From an uncultured Methanoregula sp. (GTDB lineage: Archaea > Halobacteriota > Methanomicrobia > Methanomicrobiales > Methanospirillaceae): DNA of 64,000 bases. Positions 35,605 through 45,210 of the stretch are shown one piece after another. Each line of letters starts with the position of its first letter. Position 1 is the stretch's first letter. The position numbers and the translations under genes are program-made. Below the pieces are notes generated by a model. That model was not told the DNA's origin, searched no databases, and was given only the letters and a program-made list of their open reading frames with translations. The stretch is taken from positions 1,406,153 to 1,470,152 of the forward strand of contig NZ_OY759744.1 in assembly GCF_963662735.1 (NCBI RefSeq), in the 5' to 3' direction.

Positions 35605-36182
35605 GAAACGTGGAAGTCAGGCGGGAGACAAAGGAAACAACGATCGCCATCCGGATCGATCCGGATGGTTCCGGGAAGGTGACCGCGGACAGCGGGATAC
35701 CCTTTTTCGATCACATGCTCAATGCGATGGCAAAACATGGCGGATTCGACATGACCCTTACGGCAAAGGGAGACCTGCACGTGGACTGCCACCATACCGT
35801 TGAGGATATCGGGATCGTGCTCGGCGATGCAATAAAACAGGCAATCGGCGATGGTCGGGGCATGAAGCGGTTTTCCCATGCAATCATTCCCATGGACGAG
35901 TCGCTTGCCCAGGTGGCGCTCGATTGTGGCGGCCGGGGATACCTGGTCTGGACCGGCTCGTTTGGCAACAAGGCGGTCGGGACGATCCCGTCAGACCTCT
36001 TCGAGCATTTCTTCTATTCGCTCTGCACCCGGGCGGGAATCACTGCACACATCAGTTTCTCCGGCAAGAACGATCACCACAAGTGCGAGGCTGCGTTCAA
36101 GGCTTTCGGCATTGCCCTTGGGAAAGCGCTCTCCATTACCGGGGATACAAAAACCGTCCGCAGCACGAAGGGGAAGTTCTGA
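35601..36182 (+). CDS. hisB: Imidazoleglycerol-phosphate dehydratase
   Basis: A 193-residue Mn-dependent dehydratase of histidine synthesis with the two half-repeats of the family: [16 protein letters not shown] plus [16 protein letters not shown], and [14 protein letters not shown] plus [17 protein letters not shown]. The His pairs bind the metal. Its ATG overlaps the hisA stop. T-rich sequence follows the stop (36184-36206) and may end the transcript. Confidence 0.95.
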   Translation: MRNVEVRRETKETTIAIRIDPDGSGKVTADSGIPFFDHMLNAMAKHGGFDMTLTAKGDLHVDCHHTVEDIGIVLGDAIKQAIGDGRGMKRFSHAIIPMDESLAQVALDCGGRGYLVWTGSFGNKAVGTIPSDLFEHFFYSLCTRAGITAHISFSGKNDHHKCEAAFKAFGIALGKALSITGDTKTVRSTKGKF

Positions 36183-36334
36183 ACTTTTTTTCAGATAATT
36201 TTTTTGTCCCGATCATATCCGGTATCTGGTTTAGTACCGGTACTTATGATGGGTTGTGAAAACGAGCACCTGCATGCCCAAAGAACCAAAAAAACAGCAA
36301 TAACGAAACGTTTGCAAGAGAAAAAAAGAGTTGA

Positions 36335-36541
36335 TCAGTTGGACTTTGCAGCCAGGTCAACGTCTTCTTTCTTGATGGTCTTTCTGCCCGCGTGCTCGGC
36401 AAGCTTGTTGGCTTCCTTGGTGAGCTGGGCGATGTACTTCTCAGCCTTGACAACAAGGGCTTCAGCTGCATCGCTTCCCACTCTTTCGGCTCCGTTCTTC
36501 TTTGCAATCCTTACAACTGCGGCGATTGGTAAATCTGCCAT
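36335..36541 (-). CDS. Archaeal histone
   Basis: A 68-residue single histone fold: LPIAAVVRIAKKNGAERVGSDAAEALVVKAEKYIAQLTKEANKLAEHAGRKTIKKEDVDLAAK, with no tails. Residues match HMf-type histones, which form dimers and longer chains on DNA. The start at 36541 has GAGGTTAG about eight bases upstream; in-frame codons further up lie in the promoter. Confidence 0.95.
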   Translation of the reverse strand: MADLPIAAVVRIAKKNGAERVGSDAAEALVVKAEKYIAQLTKEANKLAEHAGRKTIKKEDVDLAAKSN

Positions 36542-36573
36542 GTTTCTAACCTCAAAAAGAAAGTATCTTGGTA

Positions 36574-36583
36574 TATTTAAATA
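36574..36583 (-). promoter_or_regulatory. Histone promoter
   Basis: The symmetric TATA box TATTTAAATA, preceded on the minus strand by the A-rich CAAAAAG, lies about 26 bases before a start site expected near 36552. The leader is about ten bases and contains the GAGGT ribosome site. Confidence 0.65.
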
Positions 36584-36737
36584 CTTTTTGGGAAAATACG
36601 ATAATTTACTCAGTATTACGATATTGGAGGGCATCCTGCAAAGCAAGTAAAGAACGGGGTTCAGAATTTCGCAGAATATTTTTAAAATGGAATAAACGAC
36701 TCTTTTTAAAAAAAGAAGGAATTTCCAGCGTTTAAAA

Positions 36738-37502
36738 TTATTCCAACAAAGATGCTGCGAGCAATAGCGCATTCGTATAATTTGGTGAGGCGCGCGAAGT
36801 ATCCACGAAAATTTTGCTGATATTTACTACGGGCGCGCCATGAGCGAAACCGGCCCCAAGAAACGTGAGCGTCCGGAAGATGAGATTGCCGGATATTCCG
36901 TCCGGTGCGATAATAAGTCCGCAGGATTTGATAGCATCTTCAATAAGGATCTCGCAGTGCTCTGCACCGGCAATCCGGGCAACCAGCTCGGCATCGGCCA
37001 TGCTGGCATCCACCAGCTTATGCCTCCCGATATCCCCCATCCGTCCCCCGGAGAGCACCCCGGTTTTTTCCGCGAGGCCTAATTTTTTTGCAATAATCCG
37101 GCCTTTTTTTATCAGTTCCACTTTCTCTTGAACCGTCCATCCTTCGTCAATACCCACCGGCGTGAGAAGGAATTTTTTCCCGTGGGCTGTCTCAAGAAGG
37201 GCGATACGTTCGAGATGATCCACCCCTTCCGCTCTCTTCAGGGCCTTCAGGGTCGCATTCGATGGCAGGGTTCCCCTCACGGCAGCGTCGATCTTTCCTG
37301 CCATGAGATCGCCAATCATCGCTTCTTCGGGATGGGGATCTTCAATAATCCGTACCGCAGCATTTTCCGCTTTCCGGCCCATACAGCCCGGATGGCAGTA
37401 ACAGATGGTCCCGAACGGGCCGCTTACATTCTCCGCACTCGCGAGAACTTTCTCCGGATCCTCAGCAATGCCGATCCCGATACGCTTCAGTGCGGCTGGC
37501 AT
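36738..37502 (-). CDS. Methanogenesis marker protein 4 (MtxX-like)
   Basis: A 254-residue protein of the phosphate acetyl/butyryltransferase fold that occurs in nearly all methanogens as marker 4 (MtxX). It has KIDAAVRGTLPSNATL, VLSGGRMGDIGRH and APDGISGNLIFRTLTFLGAG, resembling the phosphotransacetylase core. Its exact reaction is unknown. It overlaps the upstream marker 2 gene by 16 bases, so the two are one unit. Confidence 0.88.
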   Translation of the reverse strand: MPAALKRIGIGIAEDPEKVLASAENVSGPFGTICYCHPGCMGRKAENAAVRIIEDPHPEEAMIGDLMAGKIDAAVRGTLPSNATLKALKRAEGVDHLERIALLETAHGKKFLLTPVGIDEGWTVQEKVELIKKGRIIAKKLGLAEKTGVLSGGRMGDIGRHKLVDASMADAELVARIAGAEHCEILIEDAIKSCGLIIAPDGISGNLIFRTLTFLGAGFAHGAPVVNISKIFVDTSRASPNYTNALLLAASLLE

Positions 37503-38500
37503 GCAATATCCTCTTCGGTGAGGTGCATAATACCATTGTTGACAAAGTCAAAAACCTGCGTCTCGCAGCCGTCATACCGGATCCGCAGTTCCCTGCTGCT
37601 GTTGACCGTGCCTATCTCTTTTGCCGTCATGCCGACTTCCGCGAAGAGCTTGATCAGTTCGGGAACATGCGCCTTGTTGGCAGTGAGGATGAACCCCATG
37701 CCGGGATAGATCCGCACCCACAATTCGAACGTGAGATTGTTTGCTGCAAGGGGGGGTTTTGGTATCAGGTCGAGATCGATCTCGGCACCTTTTCCGCTCA
37801 CTTCAAGGAGCATCCCGAGCGTGCCGATGATGCCGGGATTGCTGATGTCTTTTCCCGCGGTGACCAGGTGTTTTTTGCCGATCGTTTCGAGCACGGCGAT
37901 CTGTGCCCTGACCTGGGCTGCGGTTTTCATGGTCACGGAATCCCAGTTGAGTGCACAGGATGGGTGGACCCGGCCGGAAAGATCGATGGCAGCGACAACG
38001 CTGTCGCCTTCCTGCGCCGTGTGGCTGTAGATGATGGAATCGAGCTTTGCGGACCCGAGGATGGAGACATCGATCACGCTGTACGGGGCATCCGGGTGGA
38101 GGTGTCCGCCGACAATCGGGACGCCGAACTGGGCTGATGCGTCATGCATGCCTTTGACCACCAGCTCCTGCTCGGTGGTTTTTGCTATCGAGAATATATC
38201 CACCATGGCTATCGGCCGGCCGCCCATGGCAGCGATATCGTGGATGTTGACGAGAACCGAGCAGTAGCCGGCCCAGTACGGGTCGGCTTCCATGAGTTTG
38301 CTCCAGATGCCGTCGGCTGCAAGGAGAAGCGCCTCGCCATTGTGCTCGATGACTGCAGCATCCTCCCCAAACGAGGCGACAACGTGAGGGGCATCGATCT
38401 TCAGCGCCCTGACCATTTCGCCGATGGTATGCTTTCTCCTGACACCCTCATATTCCCTGACAACTTTTGCTATCGTCTCTGTCGAGCAGCTCTGGACCAC
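37487..38500 (-). CDS. Methanogenesis marker protein 2 (AIR-synthase/ThiL-like)
   Basis: A 337-residue ATP-binding protein of the PurM/SelD/ThiL superfamily, recognised as methanogenesis marker 2. Conserved blocks are FGEDAAVIEHNGEALLLAADGIW, VNIHDIAAMGGRPIAMVDI, GGHLHPDAPYSVIDVSILG and GKDISNPGIIGTLGMLLE. The Asp-rich loops bind Mg-ATP. The substrate is unknown. It is divergent from rfcL. Confidence 0.88.
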   Translation of the reverse strand: MVQSCSTETIAKVVREYEGVRRKHTIGEMVRALKIDAPHVVASFGEDAAVIEHNGEALLLAADGIWSKLMEADPYWAGYCSVLVNIHDIAAMGGRPIAMVDIFSIAKTTEQELVVKGMHDASAQFGVPIVGGHLHPDAPYSVIDVSILGSAKLDSIIYSHTAQEGDSVVAAIDLSGRVHPSCALNWDSVTMKTAAQVRAQIAVLETIGKKHLVTAGKDISNPGIIGTLGMLLEVSGKGAEIDLDLIPKPPLAANNLTFELWVRIYPGMGFILTANKAHVPELIKLFAEVGMTAKEIGTVNSSRELRIRYDGCETQVFDFVNNGIMHLTEEDIACQPH

Positions 38501-38642
38501 GACATCACCTGAACACTACTGAAAATAATTGCGTGTATGCTATTTTCGCCTCATCAGAGATAATTTATTTGTTCTGACTCCGTCAAGGGAAACTCCGCTA
38601 ATGATCGAGCGATTTTATCTGATCCACGGTCAACGTGTTGGT

Positions 38643-40088
38643 ATGGACTGGGCAGAAAAATACCGGCCTGCACATCTCACCGATATCGTCGGCAATACGA
38701 CCGCAGTCCGGCAGATCGCCGAGTGGGCGAAGAACTGGACGCGGAAATCAAAGCCCCTGCTCATCTACGGAAAACCCGGTATTGGCAAGACCTCCGCTGC
38801 CCATGCGCTTGCAACCGACATGAACTGGGAGGTGACCGAGCTCAATGCGAGCGACCAGCGGACCGCTGCGATCATCGAGCGGATTGCCGGAACCGGGAGC
38901 ACCACGGCAAGCCTGAGCGGCTCTTTACGCAAGCTGATCATCCTTGACGAAGCCGACAACCTCCAGGGAACCTCGGACCGTGGCGGTGCAAAAGCGATCA
39001 TCGAATGTATCCGCGAGACCCGGCAGCCGATGATCCTGATCGCCAACGATCTCTATGGCCTCTCCCCGGAAATCCGGGCCCGCTGCGAACCGGTCCAGTT
39101 CAAGGCCCTCCCGGCCCGCTCGATTGCCCCGCGGCTCAAATACCTCTGCGCAGCGGAAAAGATTGCCTGCAGCGATGCGGCTGTCCACGCGATTGCCGAG
39201 AGTGCCGAGGGGGATATCCGTTCCGCGGTCAACATGCTGTACGCCTCGGCTATCGGGAGGACCAGCCTTGAGGATTCGGGCGTCCATACCTCGCAGAAGG
39301 ACGAGCGGGTTTCGATCTTCTCGCTGATCTCGGCGCTGTTCGGGAAAGCTTCGGACAGCGAACTGATGCGACTCTCCTACGATGTCAACGATACGCCGGA
39401 AACCATCGAGCAGTGGGTGGAGGGAAGCGTTCACCACATCCCCGATATGCAGGCGGTAGGGCAGGCCTACCGCCATCTTGCCCGGGCCGATGAATATCTC
39501 GGGTATACGTACCGGCGGCAGTACCACACGCTCTGGCGCTATTCCACGGCGATCATGCTTCTCGGGACTGCCGATGCCGCCGGGGGAAAAGGGATCCATG
39601 CCCGGATCATGCCCCCGGAACGCTGGCAGAGGATGTCAACGGCAAAGAAGCAGAAAACGATCCGGGTGGCCACCCTGAACAAGGTATCCGGCCTGATGCA
39701 CATCCCGCAGAATACCCTGCGGGAGAGTTACCTTGGCACGGTGTCGATGCTGGTTGAACAGGATCCGGCCGGGTACGCCCGGGAGATGTCATTCGACGCC
39801 GACCAGCTCAACTTCTTCCTCAATGACCGGGCCCGGTCCACGGAGATAATAAAAACACTGGCCCAGGCAGAAAAAGAGAAGGACAAGGAGCAGAAGGAAC
39901 CGAAGAAACCAAAAAAGGAAAAAGCGCCAAAACAGGAGAGCCTTCCGCCCAGCTCTCCTGCACCCGCACCCGCGGAACCGGCCAGGCCCGCCGAAGTCCC
40001 GGCGCCTGCCAGCCCGGAGGAACCGGCTGAAGTTCCCGGGAAGAAACCCCCGGCAAAGACCCAGTCAACCCTCTTTGACGGGTTCTGA
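38643..40088 (+). CDS. rfcL: Replication factor C large subunit
   Basis: A 481-residue clamp-loader subunit: [18 protein letters not shown], Walker [12 protein letters not shown], Walker [10 protein letters not shown], sensor IANDLY. The last ~75 residues are a Lys/Glu then Pro/Ala-rich linker ending QSTLFDGF, a PCNA-interacting (PIP) box. I start at MDWAEKYRP (38643), where the family begins, not at upstream in-frame Met codons. The 3' end overlaps the convergent UPF0146 gene by 24 bases. Confidence 0.94.
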   Translation: MDWAEKYRPAHLTDIVGNTTAVRQIAEWAKNWTRKSKPLLIYGKPGIGKTSAAHALATDMNWEVTELNASDQRTAAIIERIAGTGSTTASLSGSLRKLIILDEADNLQGTSDRGGAKAIIECIRETRQPMILIANDLYGLSPEIRARCEPVQFKALPARSIAPRLKYLCAAEKIACSDAAVHAIAESAEGDIRSAVNMLYASAIGRTSLEDSGVHTSQKDERVSIFSLISALFGKASDSELMRLSYDVNDTPETIEQWVEGSVHHIPDMQAVGQAYRHLARADEYLGYTYRRQYHTLWRYSTAIMLLGTADAAGGKGIHARIMPPERWQRMSTAKKQKTIRVATLNKVSGLMHIPQNTLRESYLGTVSMLVEQDPAGYAREMSFDADQLNFFLNDRARSTEIIKTLAQAEKEKDKEQKEPKKPKKEKAPKQESLPPSSPAPAPAEPARPAEVPAPASPEEPAEVPGKKPPAKTQSTLFDGF

Positions 40089-40487
40089 TCCTGATCGCAC
40101 GACATACCGGTGGAGGATAACCCCGCAGTCTATTTTCTCTCCCCCGTCGCCATAAGTCTCGAACCCGAGGTGGTAGACGACAAGATCGGCGCCGGCCCTA
40201 CGGGCAAGGGCGATGAGGGGCGGGATCATCTCGATCGCCGGCCGGACCGCATAGATAACGTCCGCACCTTCGTACAGGGAGATCGTGGGATCGAACACGT
40301 CATCGACCGTAACCGGAACCGGGCCTGCCGGCAGTTCCCTGATATCGGTTGCGCGGACGAGCACTCCCGCGCCCCGGAGGATCTCGGCAGCGGTGGTATT
40401 GTGCCCGATTCCCACTTCAACGGCACGGGAATAGTGGCGTGCAATGTACTGGCCGATCGAGGTCTCAATATGTTTATAGGAACCCAT
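40065..40487 (-). CDS. UPF0146 family protein
   Basis: A 140-residue protein of the archaeal UPF0146 family, which looks like a minimal Rossmann/methyltransferase-like fold: [28 protein letters not shown], then [26 protein letters not shown]. Function is unknown. It is divergent from archaemetzincin (17 bases) and convergent with rfcL. Confidence 0.82.
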   Translation of the reverse strand: MGSYKHIETSIGQYIARHYSRAVEVGIGHNTTAAEILRGAGVLVRATDIRELPAGPVPVTVDDVFDPTISLYEGADVIYAVRPAIEMIPPLIALARRAGADLVVYHLGFETYGDGGEKIDCGVILHRYVVRSGSEPVKEG

Positions 40488-40504
40488 TCCAACAGAATAT
40501 AGCG

Positions 40505-41044
40505 ATGCATATCCATATCTTTTGGGATTTCCAGTCCCCCGCCGGTCTCCAGATGCCGGTCTCCCGCAAGATCTCTGCGGTGCTGGGTGTCCCGTCCACG
40601 GTTTCGGAGAACCATGTCCGGATGATGGGATATGTGGTCGGGCGCCAGCAGATCGATGCGCAGGCGCTCCTTGACAGCATCCAGACCTACAAGCACCGGC
40701 ACGGGATCGCGGATCCCGTCCTTCTCGTTGTTCACCAGGATCTTTTCAAGAACGGGAGCAGTTTTGTTTTCGGCCTTGCCCGCCAGGTTGTCGGCGCGGC
40801 CGTTGTCTCGAGTGCCCGCCTGGGCAATGAATATTATGGCCGGCAGGGCAACGACGACGACCTGATCGACCGGCTCACCAAGGAAGGTGCGCACGAGATC
40901 GGCCATCTCCTTGGCCTCGATCACTGCACGAATGTCGAGTGCATCATGTTCAAGCCGGACACGCTCGATGAGCTGGACCGGAAGAAGAAGATGCTCTGCC
41001 CGGCCTGTTCTGCCCGGCTGGCAGAAGTCCTCGCAGATGAATAA
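40505..41044 (+). CDS. amzA: Archaemetzincin (AmzA-like zinc protease)
   Basis: A 179-residue metzincin-type protein with the zinc motif EGAHEIGHLLGLDHC (HExxHxxGxxH) followed by NVECIMFKPDTLDELDRKKKMLCPAC, the Cys-rich second zinc site and Met-turn typical of archaemetzincins. Substrates are unknown. The start MHIHIFWDF at 40505 is the only Met before the conserved N-terminus. Confidence 0.92.
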   Translation: MHIHIFWDFQSPAGLQMPVSRKISAVLGVPSTVSENHVRMMGYVVGRQQIDAQALLDSIQTYKHRHGIADPVLLVVHQDLFKNGSSFVFGLARQVVGAAVVSSARLGNEYYGRQGNDDDLIDRLTKEGAHEIGHLLGLDHCTNVECIMFKPDTLDELDRKKKMLCPACSARLAEVLADE

Positions 41045-41288
41045 TTTTTTGTCCCGCCCGGCTTTCCCGCTGGTTGTGGAAAGGCATTTTCGTTCCCCGG
41101 AACTTACGTATGGGATTTTCGACCTGTTCCCGCCACTATCGTGCATCGTATTCGTGAACGAAAAAAGCATATACCTGTACCTGCAACAGTCCCGTATTCT
41201 GGCCGTGGAATTTTTCCGGGATGTGCGGTATGACCCTGAGAGCACGCTGTTGTGTGATTCTGGATCCATCCAGTACAAGACACGATAA
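41037..41288 (+). CDS. Possible small overlapping gene
   Basis: An 83-residue frame starting inside the end of amzA (eight-base overlap) and running 59 bases into the deacetylase gene. The translation (PLVVERHFRSPELTYGIFDLF, then SIYLYLQQSRILAVEFFRDVRY) looks protein-like, but no family or ribosome site is clear, and the overlap with the next gene weakens the case. Confidence 0.3.
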   Translation: MNNFLSRPAFPLVVERHFRSPELTYGIFDLFPPLSCIVFVNEKSIYLYLQQSRILAVEFFRDVRYDPESTLLCDSGSIQYKTR

Positions 41289-42222
41289 TCCCATCCATCC
41301 CGAGTGCTCTGCCCGCCTGGTCCAGGCATGTTCCGGTATACCCCCTGGTATTCCACGGCTGATCGCAGAACCGGCTTGTGAGGAAGATATTCTCCGGGTC
41401 CATGATCCCGGTTATGCAGGATGGCTCCGGCAAAGGTGCAGGGCACTCAACGGCCTGGGATATATCGATTCAGACACCTATATCACTCCGTATTCCTATG
41501 ATGTGGCTCTCAACGCAGCAGGGGCTGCAATTGCGGCGGTGAACCGGTCACGTGCAGGGGAGCACTGTTTTGCCCTCATCAGGCCACCCGGCCACCATGC
41601 CGAATTTGATCGTGCAATGGGATTCTGTCTTTTCAATAATGTTGCAATCGCTGCAGCCCATGCCCTGATGCAGGTTTCCCGCGTCGCCATCGTAGACTGG
41701 GATGTGCATCATGGAAATGGTACCCAGCATTCCTTTTACGGTACGGACCGCGTCCTGTTCTGTTCGGTACACCAGAGCGGGATCTTTCCCTATTCAAGCA
41801 GTGCCGGGGAGATCGGGATCGGTGATGGAGAAGGATACACGATCAATGCGCCGCTTCCGGCGGGATCTTCCATAGCGGACTATCTGGCAGTATTCCGGGA
41901 AATTTTCCTTCCTGCTCTCCGGCGTTTCCGGCCGGAAGTCCTGCTGGTCTCCGCAGGCCAGGACATCCTTTTCGATGATCCGCTCGGCGGTATGGAGATC
42001 CTGCCGGAAGATCTCCGGATCCTCACGCAGATAGTGAAATCCGCTGCCAACTGCCCGCTCGCCCTGGTGCTCGAAGGAGGGTATGGCCCGTCCCACGGCG
42101 CGGCAATATCCTGCATCTTATCAGCTCTTGCAACCGATTATCCGATACCTCCGGTTACGCTTCCTTCCGGACAAACCCGGGACCTCATCGCCCGCCTGAA
42201 GGCCCTGCACGACATCGCATGA
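41230..42222 (+). CDS. Histone-deacetylase-family amidohydrolase
   Basis: A 330-residue arginase/deacetylase-fold zinc enzyme. Key motifs: HPECSARL, LIRPPGHHAE (catalytic His pair), GFCLFNNVAIAAAHA, VAIVDWDVHHGNGTQ (zinc ligands Asp/His), VSAGQDILFDDPLGG (the later zinc Asp region) and VLEGGYG. Archaeal members may act on acetylpolyamines or acetyl-lysine; the window also encodes a histone, but histone tails are absent. I start at MTLRARCCVIL. Confidence 0.9.
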   Translation: MTLRARCCVILDPSSTRHDNPIHPECSARLVQACSGIPPGIPRLIAEPACEEDILRVHDPGYAGWLRQRCRALNGLGYIDSDTYITPYSYDVALNAAGAAIAAVNRSRAGEHCFALIRPPGHHAEFDRAMGFCLFNNVAIAAAHALMQVSRVAIVDWDVHHGNGTQHSFYGTDRVLFCSVHQSGIFPYSSSAGEIGIGDGEGYTINAPLPAGSSIADYLAVFREIFLPALRRFRPEVLLVSAGQDILFDDPLGGMEILPEDLRILTQIVKSAANCPLALVLEGGYGPSHGAAISCILSALATDYPIPPVTLPSGQTRDLIARLKALHDIA

Positions 42223-42227
42223 TCTCC

Positions 42228-42791
42228 TCAGGTGGAAGGGCGGATCTCCAGCTTCATGTTGCTGATCTTCCCGTAGGTCTTTTTCAGCTGGACAATGGGC
42301 CGGAGTTCGTAGAGTAATATGGTGACAGGCTCCCACATGGCAGCCCAGCCGATGATGAGCAGGGTATCGGCGAGCAACTGGGCGAACAGTTCGCTGCTGT
42401 ATGAGGCAATCAGGAACCGGACAAAGAGGGCGATTGCCAAAAAGCCGAGGCCGATCAGCATGGCACCTCTGCCGTACCTGAACCGGGAACGATATTTCTG
42501 GTCTGCAACCAGCATCTTGTACCGGAAGTGGTTGTGAATCGCCGGCGCGATCTTTTTTGCCTCTTCGCTGGCAGCAAGATCCGGTGGCAGGTAAAAAATA
42601 AGCTTGAACTGGGTTTTTGCCGGGAAATCGTTGACGATGTTTACGATATATTTTTCGGCATCAGAATCGAGTTCTTTCTCGTGGAACGGTGCGGGATCGA
42701 ACGAATTGAACATCTGCAGGATCGATGACAGCTTGATCTCGATCAGGATTGTGCCATCTTCTTTTTTATACAGAGATTCGATCTCGCTCAT
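42228..42791 (-). CDS. Hypothetical two-helix membrane protein
   Basis: A 187-residue protein with an N-terminal soluble alpha/beta domain (about 1-110) and two membrane helices (GAMLIGLGFLAIALFVRFLIAS and LLADTLLIIGWAAMWEPVTILLYEL) followed by a short basic cytoplasmic tail. No family is recognised. GAGGAG seven bases before the ATG at 42791 supports this start; a GTG at 42881 is an alternative that would follow the HEAT gene by eight bases. Confidence 0.65.
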   Translation of the reverse strand: MSEIESLYKKEDGTILIEIKLSSILQMFNSFDPAPFHEKELDSDAEKYIVNIVNDFPAKTQFKLIFYLPPDLAASEEAKKIAPAIHNHFRYKMLVADQKYRSRFRYGRGAMLIGLGFLAIALFVRFLIASYSSELFAQLLADTLLIIGWAAMWEPVTILLYELRPIVQLKKTYGKISNMKLEIRPST

Positions 42792-42889
42792 CCCGATTCT
42801 CCTCGAGTTGTTATTGCACAATGAAAGCAATAACTGCTCCCATTCCGGCATGTACTCGCTTGAATAATTCCTCCTGCCCACAAGATCCT

Positions 42890-43252
42890 TTATTGAGATT
42901 CCATCCGGGCCCGCTTGATCGATTCGAGCGCTTCCTCGATGATATCCTTTGCATCCTCGCGTTCCATCCGGTAGAGCCGCTGGAGGGGCCGGAGAGCAGC
43001 GGGATCCCCGATCATGCCGAGCGCCCAGGCAGCTTTCAGTCTCACGCGGGGGTCATCGTCCCAGAGGGTATCGATGAGGGGCGCAACCGCTTTTGGATCC
43101 CCCAGCCGTCCCAGGGCCTCGGCTGCTTTCCAGCGGGTCGTCTCGTCGTCGTCAAGCAGTAACCCGATGAAATGCGCAAGCCTCTCATCCCCGTTGTTTT
43201 TTTCCGGGATTTCCTGGCCGGTTTCGGAAGAGGATTCCTCCGGTTCTTCCAT
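42890..43252 (-). CDS. HEAT-repeat protein
   Basis: A 120-residue protein with an acidic Ser/Glu-rich N-terminus and about three HEAT/PBS-lyase-like helical repeats (TRWKAAEALGRLGDPKAVAPLIDTL, VRLKAAWALGMIGDPAALRPLQRLY). Such short repeat proteins bind partners; the partner is unknown. It probably shares a transcript with the membrane protein gene downstream. Confidence 0.82.
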   Translation of the reverse strand: MEEPEESSSETGQEIPEKNNGDERLAHFIGLLLDDDETTRWKAAEALGRLGDPKAVAPLIDTLWDDDPRVRLKAAWALGMIGDPAALRPLQRLYRMEREDAKDIIEEALESIKRARMESQ

Positions 43253-43318
43253 AGTATATCGGAAGGCGTGTCTTTTTTAAAAAAGTATGTAACGGGGAAA
43301 TCAGGAACTGTTGGGTCC

Positions 43319-43840
43319 TTACTCTTTTTCCTTGACGTACAGGATGCCCGCGGGTTCCTTGTAGTCGGTCTTGATGACAATCGTGTTGGAGATCCGGTTG
43401 AATACCCTGAGCTTGGTCTCGTGCATGGCAATCCAGCCGATCAGGCAGTCGAGGATAAGGATCGGGACAAAGGTTTTCCCGAGGCTTTCGATGGCTGCTT
43501 TCCCGTAGTTGATCCGTGTCCCGTCCCGGTTGACTACTTTGAGGTTCATCACCATCTTTCCAATGGACTGGCCCCGGAATCCTTCCATAACGGTCCAGTA
43601 CAGGAAGAAGAAGATCGTCTGGAACCCGAGCGCGAACGGATCCCAGTGGGGGATATCCCAGTAGAATGGTAAAATCCAGATCGGTTCAAGGATCCCGTGA
43701 ACGATATTCAAAAAGAGGGTGATGAGAATGATATCGATGAGCCACGCCCAGAATCGCGAGCTCCATTTCGCCAGATAGAGTGTCTTTTCCGGAACCTGGC
43801 TGATACAGACCGGTCCGGATTCCTGAGGATCTTCTGCCAT
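43319..43840 (-). CDS. RDD-family membrane protein
   Basis: A 173-residue membrane protein with the RDD pattern: RFWAWLIDIILITLF (Arg-Asp in the first helix), a second helix near FALGFQTIFFFLYWTVMEGF, GQSIGKMVMNLKVVNRDG and a third helix FVPILILDCLIGWIAM. Function of the family is unclear; some are ion exchangers or transport accessories. I start at MAEDPQES (43840); upstream codons are in the promoter region shared with the divergent repeat gene. Confidence 0.85.
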   Translation of the reverse strand: MAEDPQESGPVCISQVPEKTLYLAKWSSRFWAWLIDIILITLFLNIVHGILEPIWILPFYWDIPHWDPFALGFQTIFFFLYWTVMEGFRGQSIGKMVMNLKVVNRDGTRINYGKAAIESLGKTFVPILILDCLIGWIAMHETKLRVFNRISNTIVIKTDYKEPAGILYVKEKE

Positions 43841-43959
43841 GTGTGAAATGTATTTGCCGCAAAAGGGAATGAAGGTTACTCCACGCACCGGGAGATTCCC
43901 AGTGCCAGGACCCTCCGGCATCATGGTGCGGGACAAACTTATTTGGCCAGCAAAGAGCA

Positions 43960-45177
43960 ATGTTAGAAAAACGGTGCAGAGCCCGGAAGGTGAATTCTTT
44001 GGCAGATGCAGTTATTACAGAGCATGCAGGAACGCGGCACGGGAGTATTACCCGGTTCTACCAGTACGGGAGCGGGGGAATACGGGTGCTTGACGACAAG
44101 AAAGTTCTCCGTCGGCTTTACCTCTTCGATCATGCATCCAGCATGATGACTGAGAACGATCCTGTACGCCGCGAGAAGATCCTGCGGCGTTTCGTGTTCG
44201 ATGCCTACGGCATGCTCGAAGAGACCTTTTCCTTTGGTGAGCGGCCCCGGACATTCCGGTTTGAAGATGGCGCCCGCCGGATCGCTGTACGGGAAGGCGG
44301 GGATTACGGTGCGGTCGGGAAGATATTCACGTTCGAGGATAATGGCGTATCCGAGACCGGGTGGGGACGAAACGGGGAGATCGAACGGGTGTACATTTTT
44401 GAGCCCGGTAACGATACGATCGTGGAGCGGGCAGGCGGCTGGTTCGGCGATATTGACCGGACCATTGTCTTTGAGGGTATCGACGCATCCGTGTTCCGGG
44501 AACCGGAATCGTTCCTCCAGTTCCTGATGTTCACGGAATGGCATCCCCAGGAAGTGGCCGATACCATCGAACGGGCCGCGGCCGAGATCCGGCGTGGGGG
44601 GAATGCACCTTCCGCGGTTCCCAAGAGCCGGTACGCCTATACCGGGCCCCGGCATGGCTCCGCTGATATGGGAGAGGTGCGGGGACAGGAGCCGGTCCCG
44701 CGTATGCCGGCACTGCAACGCGACGAGCGGCCGGCCCGGAGCCCCCGGGGGAGCATGGCGGATGCCGGTATTGACTTCATAGCAGACGGGGACTCCCCGG
44801 GCCAGACGGTTTCCCGGGGGCCGGTGTCCTCATCTCGGCCGAGCAGCGAGATCTCATTCGGGGAGCGCCGGGGATCAAGACCTGGGGATGGCGAACGGTT
44901 TCCCGCCGGGAGAAGTGCCGACATATCCATCGAAGAGCGGTTCGGGAGCTCACGCCAGGAACGGGAGAAACTTTCCATGGGTAAAAGCGTTGAGATTCCC
45001 CTGGAAGACCGGTTCGAGAGTTCTCACCGGGAAAAGGAAAAACTCTCCATGGGAAAAAGTGTCGAGATCCCCATTGAAGAGCGTTTCGAGAGTGCCCGCC
45101 GGGAACGGGAGAAACTCGCCCGGGGGAAGAGTGCCGATATCCCCTACAGCGAACGGCGTGGCGGCGGGGATCGTTAA
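43960..45177 (+). CDS. Repeat protein with beta-strand repeats and four 24-residue C-terminal repeats
   Basis: A 405-residue protein I cannot assign to a family. Residues ~30-170 contain about six short beta repeats around [IFY]-x-F-[ED] (LYLFD, RFVFDAYG, FRFEDG, FTFEDNG, YIFEPGN, IVFEG). The middle is Pro/Arg/Ser-rich. Residues 302-397 hold four tandem 24-residue units, with ERFESSxxEREKLSMGKS and VEIPIE as the consensus parts. No signal or membrane helix. The ATG at 43960 is taken; GTG at 43990 is an alternative. Confidence 0.75.
   Translation: MLEKRCRARKVNSLADAVITEHAGTRHGSITRFYQYGSGGIRVLDDKKVLRRLYLFDHASSMMTENDPVRREKILRRFVFDAYGMLEETFSFGERPRTFRFEDGARRIAVREGGDYGAVGKIFTFEDNGVSETGWGRNGEIERVYIFEPGNDTIVERAGGWFGDIDRTIVFEGIDASVFREPESFLQFLMFTEWHPQEVADTIERAAAEIRRGGNAPSAVPKSRYAYTGPRHGSADMGEVRGQEPVPRMPALQRDERPARSPRGSMADAGIDFIADGDSPGQTVSRGPVSSSRPSSEISFGERRGSRPGDGERFPAGRSADISIEERFGSSRQEREKLSMGKSVEIPLEDRFESSHREKEKLSMGKSVEIPIEERFESARREREKLARGKSADIPYSERRGGGDR
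44863..45150 (+). repeat. 72-bp tandem coding repeats
   Basis: Four in-frame units of 72 bp encode the 24-residue repeats of the preceding gene. Units 2-4 are closest to one another (GGTAAAAGC/GGAAAAAGT codon variants of the same residues); unit 1 is diverged. Synonymous differences suggest selection at protein level. Confidence 0.75.
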
Positions 45178-45182
45178 CCCCT

Positions 45183-45210
45183 GAATTTTTTTTATTTTTT
45201 ATTTTTTCTT
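45183..45210. terminator. T-rich terminator between convergent genes
   Basis: Three T-runs of 6-8 bases in a row directly after the repeat-protein stop, typical of archaeal transcription ends. The run overlaps the stop codon of the convergent secreted-protein gene. Confidence 0.5.

Noticed and set aside
41230..42222. Histone deacetylase acting on the histone encoded at 36335
   Set aside because: The histone has no tails, and archaeal members of this family often act on acetylpolyamines; the link is not supported by sequence.
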